A stretch of DNA of 40,585 nt. Origin: Flavobacteriales bacterium UBA974 (lineage in GTDB: Bacteria > Bacteroidota > Bacteroidia > Flavobacteriales_D > Sanyastnellaceae). Position 1 is the first letter of the stretch, and every line of letters starts with the position of its first letter. The translations under genes and the position numbers were made by a program. Below are positions 37,481 to 40,585 of the stretch, in pieces. The stretch lies in the NCBI GenBank assembly GCA_002292405.1, contig DBBW01000004.1, forward strand, positions 1-40,585, in the 5' to 3' direction. The notes under the pieces were generated by a model that saw only the letters and a program-made list of their open reading frames with translations, was not told where the DNA came from and did no database searches.

Positions 37481-37513
37481 GAAGAAGGAACCTTAAATAA
37501 AGGTTCCTTCTTC
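37481..37513 (-). terminator. Long hairpin between tuf and tRNA-Trp (terminator or processing site)
   Basis: A perfect 14-base stem (37481-37494 with 37500-37513) closes a five-base loop. On the minus strand the sequence after the stem is ATCTATCT, with no proper T run, and the mature tRNA begins eight bases later. It may be an RNase cleavage site or partial terminator rather than a full terminator. Confidence 0.55.
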
Positions 37514-37546
37514 TCTATGTATTTCACAGAGGTTTACCCTCAAATA

Positions 37547-38734
37547 TTATGAACTAATATCAGTTACCTGACCAGCACCAACGGTACGTCCACCCTCACG
37601 GATAGCGAAACGAAGACCTTTGTCCATAGCAACTGGAGCTATTAATTCTACATCTATAGTTACATTATCACCAGGCATAACCATTTCACGACCTGCTTCT
37701 AGAGAAATCTCTCCAGTAACATCAGTGGTACGGAAGTAGAACTGAGGACGGTATTTGTTATGAAAAGGAGTATGACGTCCACCCTCCTCTTTCTTAAGGA
37801 TGTAAACTTCAGCCTTAAACTTAGTGTAAGGAGTAATTGTTCCTGGACGAGCAATCACCATACCGCGCTTAATATCGTTCTTGTCAACCCCACGAAGTAA
37901 TAGACCTACGTTATCTCCAGCTTCACCCCTGTCGAGTATCTTACGGAACATCTCTACTCCTGTAATGGTAGATGAGACTTTCTCAGCTTGCATACCGATG
38001 ATGTCAACATCATCTCCAGTGTTAATCACTCCAGTCTCTATACGACCAGTAGCAACAGTACCACGACCAGTAATTGTGAATACATCCTCAATAGACATAA
38101 GGAATGGCTTCTCATTTTCACGTGGTGGAATCTCAATCCAAGCATCCACAGAAGACATAAGCTCTTTGATAGAATCAACCCACTTAGCGTCTCCATTTAG
38201 ACCACCAAGAGCAGATCCCGTAATAACAGGAGAGTTATCTCCATCGTACTCGTAGAAAGAAAGAAGTTCACGAACCTCCATTTCTACTAATTCTAATAGC
38301 TCATCATCGTCAACTATGTCCGCCTTGTTCATAAAGACTACGATACGTGGAATACCTACCTGACGTCCAAGTAGAATATGCTCACGTGTCTGAGGCATAG
38401 GGCCATCCGTTGCCGCAACAACAAGAATAGCTCCATCCATCTGAGCAGCACCTGTTACCATGTTTTTAACATAGTCAGCGTGACCCGGACAGTCAACGTG
38501 AGCATAGTGACGCTCTGCTGTTGAGTACTCTACGTGTGAAGAGTTAATTGTAATTCCACGCTCCTTTTCCTCAGGGGCGTTATCAATTTGATCAAACGAG
38601 CTTGCCTCGCTATAACCAGCATCCGCCATTACTTTAGTAATAGCAGCTGTTAATGTAGTCTTACCGTGGTCAACGTGGCCAATAGTGCCAATGTTAACGT
38701 GAGGTTTTGACCTGTCGAAATGTTCTTTTGCCAT
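37547..38734 (-). CDS. tuf: Elongation factor Tu
   Basis: EF-Tu delivers aminoacyl-tRNA to the ribosome. This 395-residue GTPase has GHVDHGKTT (residues 19-27), [12 protein letters not shown] (switch I), DCPGHADYV (switch II), NKADIV and GSALGG for guanine binding, then domains 2 and 3 ending [18 protein letters not shown]. It lies among tRNA genes as in the tufB arrangement of enterobacteria. No frameshift or unusual residue is noted. Confidence 0.98.
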   Translation of the reverse strand: MAKEHFDRSKPHVNIGTIGHVDHGKTTLTAAITKVMADAGYSEASSFDQIDNAPEEKERGITINSSHVEYSTAERHYAHVDCPGHADYVKNMVTGAAQMDGAILVVAATDGPMPQTREHILLGRQVGIPRIVVFMNKADIVDDDELLELVEMEVRELLSFYEYDGDNSPVITGSALGGLNGDAKWVDSIKELMSSVDAWIEIPPRENEKPFLMSIEDVFTITGRGTVATGRIETGVINTGDDVDIIGMQAEKVSSTITGVEMFRKILDRGEAGDNVGLLLRGVDKNDIKRGMVIARPGTITPYTKFKAEVYILKKEEGGRHTPFHNKYRPQFYFRTTDVTGEISLEAGREMVMPGDNVTIDVELIAPVAMDKGLRFAIREGGRTVGAGQVTDISS

Positions 38735-38787
38735 GATCTAGACAGTTATATATATTATTAATTTTTTTTTCTCTTTTAAATGATATG

Positions 38788-38859
38788 AGCCAATGACGGG
38801 AATTGAACCCGTGGCCTCGTCCTTACCAAGGACGCGCTCTACCCCTGAGCTACATCGGC
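38788..38859 (-). tRNA. tRNA-Thr (GGT)
   Basis: Acceptor arms GCCGATG and CATTGGC pair with one G-T wobble; discriminator T. The anticodon stem CGTCC/GGACG holds loop TTGGTAA, giving anticodon GGT. T arm ACGGG-TTCAATT-CCCGT. The 3' CCA is not encoded. Directly upstream of tuf. Confidence 0.96.
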
Positions 38860-38867
38860 TTAAATCG

Positions 38868-38940
38868 AGCGGAAGACGAGGTTCGAACTCGCGACATTCA
38901 GCTTGGAAGGCTGATGCTCTACCAACTGAGCTACTTCCGC
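38868..38940 (-). tRNA. tRNA-Gly (TCC)
   Basis: Acceptor arms GCGGAAG and CTTCCGC pair fully; discriminator T. Anticodon stem TCAGC/GCTGA with loop CTTCCAA gives TCC. D arm and T arm are complete; the 3' CCA is not encoded. Confidence 0.96.
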
Positions 38941-38994
38941 TTGGTAATCTCTTTCAATGTCATATGTTAGAAACATACATCATCGAAAAAAATG

Positions 38995-39077
38995 TGGGGG
39001 TAATAGGAATCGAACCTATTCAGTCTAAGACAACAGAGTTACAGTCTGCCCCGGCTCTCCAACTCCGGCGTACCCCC
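38995..39077 (-). tRNA. tRNA-Tyr (GTA)
   Basis: Acceptor arms GGGGGTA and TACCCCC pair fully; discriminator A. The anticodon loop CTGTAAC gives GTA, and a long variable arm makes it a class II tRNA, as expected for bacterial tRNA-Tyr. The 3' CCA is not encoded. Confidence 0.96.
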
Positions 39078-39121
39078 TTGACATGCTAATAAAATTAGAA
39101 TGTGCAGGCTTTTATTCGGTG

Positions 39122-39193
39122 AGCCGGTGGAGGGATTCGAACCCCCGGCCATTTGATTACAAATCAAATGCTCTACCCCTGAGCTACACCGGC
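39122..39193 (-). tRNA. tRNA-Thr (TGT)
   Basis: Acceptor arms GCCGGTG and CACCGGC pair fully; discriminator T. Anticodon stem TTTGA/TCAAA with loop TTTGTAA gives TGT. It is the first gene of the tRNA-tuf block in transcription order; the 3' CCA is not encoded. Confidence 0.96.
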
Positions 39194-39217
39194 AAAAAAT
39201 CAAAGAACACAATCCAC

Positions 39218-39243
39218 AAAAAAACCCCCTGGAATTCAGGAGG
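39218..39243 (-). terminator. Intrinsic terminator after hpf
   Basis: On the minus strand a 7-base stem (one G-T pair) with loop AATTC is followed by seven T residues (39218-39224). It lies about 80 bases past the hpf stop. It overlaps the expected start of transcription from the -7 box at 39245. Confidence 0.7.
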
Positions 39244-39244
39244 G

Positions 39245-39252
39245 CAAATGTA
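39245..39252 (-). promoter_or_regulatory. Putative -7 box for the tRNA-tuf block
   Basis: The minus strand reads TACATTTG, an exact TAnnTTTG match, about 50 bases before tRNA-Thr(TGT). Transcripts would begin inside the left arm of the terminator hairpin. A -33 TTTG is not clear. Confidence 0.5.
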
Positions 39253-39321
39253 CGAAATAATCACATAAAATAAATATTAGTTTTACTAAAAATTATATCA
39301 TTTTTTTTTATTGCGTTTAAT

Positions 39322-39606
39322 TCAAGCTTGAGCCTTCACAATCTGCCTTCTCAAGGCCTCAACAACCTCATAAGCAGCAGCCTCAAAACTAATTGATTTT
39401 TTTTTTGCAAAAAGCTCTTTCCCTGGAATATGAAGTTTAATCTCAACCAACTTATTCTCTTTACGGTCTTGCTTTTCAACCCTCAAGAAAACCTCGCTAG
39501 AAATAATGGTGTCATTAAAAACTGTAAGCTTTTGAAGTTTAGACTTAATAAAAGCCAATAACGCTTTATCAGCGTCGAAATGAATTGAATGTATTTGAAC
39601 CTTCAT
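39322..39606 (-). CDS. hpf: Ribosome hibernation-promoting factor (short form)
   Basis: This 94-residue protein belongs to the HPF/YfiA (sigma-54 modulation) family that binds the 30S subunit in resting cells. Motifs are MKVQIHSIHFDADKALLAF, VEIKLHIPGKELFAKK and SFEAAAYEVVEALRRQI. It lacks the C-terminal dimerisation domain of the long form, so it would need a partner to make 100S ribosomes. It follows xerC by 12 bases. The phosphotransfer or sigma-related role suggested by older names is not supported here. Confidence 0.93.
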   Translation of the reverse strand: MKVQIHSIHFDADKALLAFIKSKLQKLTVFNDTIISSEVFLRVEKQDRKENKLVEIKLHIPGKELFAKKKSISFEAAAYEVVEALRRQIVKAQA

Positions 39607-39618
39607 ACAGTAATATTG

Positions 39619-40521
39619 TTAGTCGCCTTCCTCTGATCGTCTATCTAGAGGGCTAGCTCGATGAAACTCTTTCAACTTTGCCATTGTATGATGAGTGTAA
39701 ACTTGAGTTGATGAAAGACTCGCGTGACCAAGTAACTCTTTAACTGCAGCAAGCTCAGCACCATTATTCAACAAATGAGTGGCAAAGGTGTGTCGTAAAA
39801 CGTGAGGGCTACATTTATGCAACGAACTCACCATACTAAGGTAATAATTTACTCTACGATATACAAACGAAGGGTAAAGAGATTTACCTGAATCTGTCAC
39901 AAACAAATTATCACTCTTCACGGGCCTGTCAATAACATGGGATGAAATACTCTTAAGTGTCTGTGACATAATCGGTATGAGTCTTTCTTTAGAACCCTTA
40001 CCGTAAACTTTTATATTCTTCCTTCCATCATCAAGGTCTGATAGCTTTAGATTTATTAATTCACTTAGCCGAATTCCAGTCTCATACAATAAAGCCAACA
40101 TAGACCTATCTCTCTTACCCTTCCAATCATCACAGAACACACTCTCAGCAAACAACTCGCGCATTGCGTGCTCCGGGACGACCTCAGGGAGTCTTTTCTT
40201 AAGTTTGGGAAGCACAACCGAATCTAATGGATTGTTGTTCATACTACCAGTTCGGCGCGCATACTTAAAAAATGTTCTAAGTGCTGATACTTTTCTATGT
40301 ATTGTTCTCGGTGATTTCCCGTCTTTCATCATTGAGACCACCCATGAACGCACCCAAACACTTTCGATACTGAATAAGTCTTCAGTATCATAAGTCTCTT
40401 TCATATATAATAACAACTGAGTTATATCGGTTCGATAACTTCGCAGGGTATGCTCTGAGCATCTTTTTTCTTTGATTAAGAAAACAAAGAATTTAGAAAT
40501 AAAATCTGAAGGTTGAATCAA
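39619..40521 (-). CDS. xerC: Tyrosine recombinase XerC/XerD
   Basis: This 300-residue recombinase resolves chromosome dimers at dif. The N-terminal SAM-like DNA-binding domain covers about 10-95, and the catalytic domain shows R151 (ETGIRLSEL), K175 (GKGSKER), H240 and R243 (PHVLRHTFATHL), H266 (LLGHASL) and nucleophile Y275 (QVYTH). XerC versus XerD cannot be settled from sequence alone; position upstream of hpf is usual for the Bacteroidota XerC. The start codon is TTG: an in-frame stop lies two codons upstream and the next ATG is at residue 40. There is no sign of an associated mobile element. Confidence 0.93.
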   Translation of the reverse strand: MIQPSDFISKFFVFLIKEKRCSEHTLRSYRTDITQLLLYMKETYDTEDLFSIESVWVRSWVVSMMKDGKSPRTIHRKVSALRTFFKYARRTGSMNNNPLDSVVLPKLKKRLPEVVPEHAMRELFAESVFCDDWKGKRDRSMLALLYETGIRLSELINLKLSDLDDGRKNIKVYGKGSKERLIPIMSQTLKSISSHVIDRPVKSDNLFVTDSGKSLYPSFVYRRVNYYLSMVSSLHKCSPHVLRHTFATHLLNNGAELAAVKELLGHASLSSTQVYTHHTMAKLKEFHRASPLDRRSEEGD

Positions 40522-40540
40522 GTATTAAAATTTAAGCATA

Positions 40541-40574
40541 AAAAAAGCGAGAAAGTATACAATCTCGCTTTTTT
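40541..40574. terminator. Intrinsic terminator upstream of xerC
   Basis: A 12-base perfect inverted repeat (AAAAAAGCGAGA, ten-base loop, complement) with A and T tracts on both sides can end transcription from either direction. It most likely ends a gene beyond the right edge that is read on the minus strand. Confidence 0.85.
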
Positions 40575-40585
40575 TTACGACAAAA

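Noticed and set aside
38793..39268. Open frames on the plus strand across the tRNA cluster with peptides such as WRDSNPRPFDYKSNALPLSYTG
   Set aside because: These are antisense translations of the tRNA genes; such peptides are well-known false proteins in databases.
39619..40521. Tyrosine recombinase as an integrase of a mobile element
   Set aside because: It lies in conserved xerC-hpf context beside a core operon. No attachment repeats or cargo genes are seen, although several tRNA genes are near.
1..40585. CRISPR arrays, insertion sequences and prophage genes
   Set aside because: No spaced direct repeats, transposase motifs or phage structural genes were seen.

Overview
This 40.6 kb window is a chromosomal segment of a low-GC member of the Bacteroidota, most likely a marine Flavobacteriales lineage. 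The evidence is the secreted proteins with type IX secretion (T9SS) sorting domains, the fused DAHP synthase/chorismate mutase, and the xerC-hpf-tRNA-tuf-tRNA(Trp)-secE-nusG-rpl-rpoBC order. Several start sites are preceded by -7 boxes of the Bacteroidota type (TAnnTTTG), and Shine-Dalgarno sites are not obvious. The species cannot be named from the sequence. There is no prophage, insertion sequence or CRISPR array; the window is mostly a core-genome region with a small accessory secretome.

Layout. At 1-837 lies the 3' part of a metallo-hydrolase/rhodanese gene cut by the left edge. From 5082 down to 839, on the minus strand, is a tightly packed unit: purB, an ABC exporter and DAHP synthase/chorismate mutase. 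Next come an MBL-fold hydrolase (+), pyrD (-), a gene of unknown function (+) and smpB (-). A plus-strand run at 8231-13899 holds an adenosine deaminase-like gene, two tandem secreted arylsulfotransferase-like genes, a PaaG-like isomerase and a small DUF551-like gene. rsmE and pckA follow on the minus strand. Then come a fasciclin lipoprotein and a large FG-GAP propeller protein (+), mdh (-) and a MORN-repeat protein (+). The rest of the window starts with the minus-strand unit PhnP-like hydrolase, lipid A-type acyltransferase and rarA, followed by a conserved 495-residue protein of unknown function (+).

From 26101 to the right edge everything is on the minus strand. In transcription order it reads xerC, hpf, tRNA-Thr(TGT), tRNA-Tyr, tRNA-Gly, tRNA-Thr(GGT), tuf, tRNA-Trp, secE, nusG, rplK, rplA, rplJ, rplL, rpoB, rpoC. 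The whole transcription/translation block ends in a strong bidirectional terminator at 26041-26070.

Gene packing is extreme. Co-directional genes overlap by ATGA or GTGA, and most convergent pairs abut or overlap at their stop codons with no terminator. I do not see a clear new defence or mobile system. The best leads are the conserved 495-residue family at 24529, start sites that look leaderless (pyrD and smpB share the same 12 bases just before the start codon), overlapping divergent promoters at 24504-24523, the tandem T9SS arylsulfotransferase-like pair, and a terminator/promoter overlap ahead of the tRNA-tuf unit. No protein-free stretch longer than 300 bases exists except the tRNA cluster at 38735-39321.
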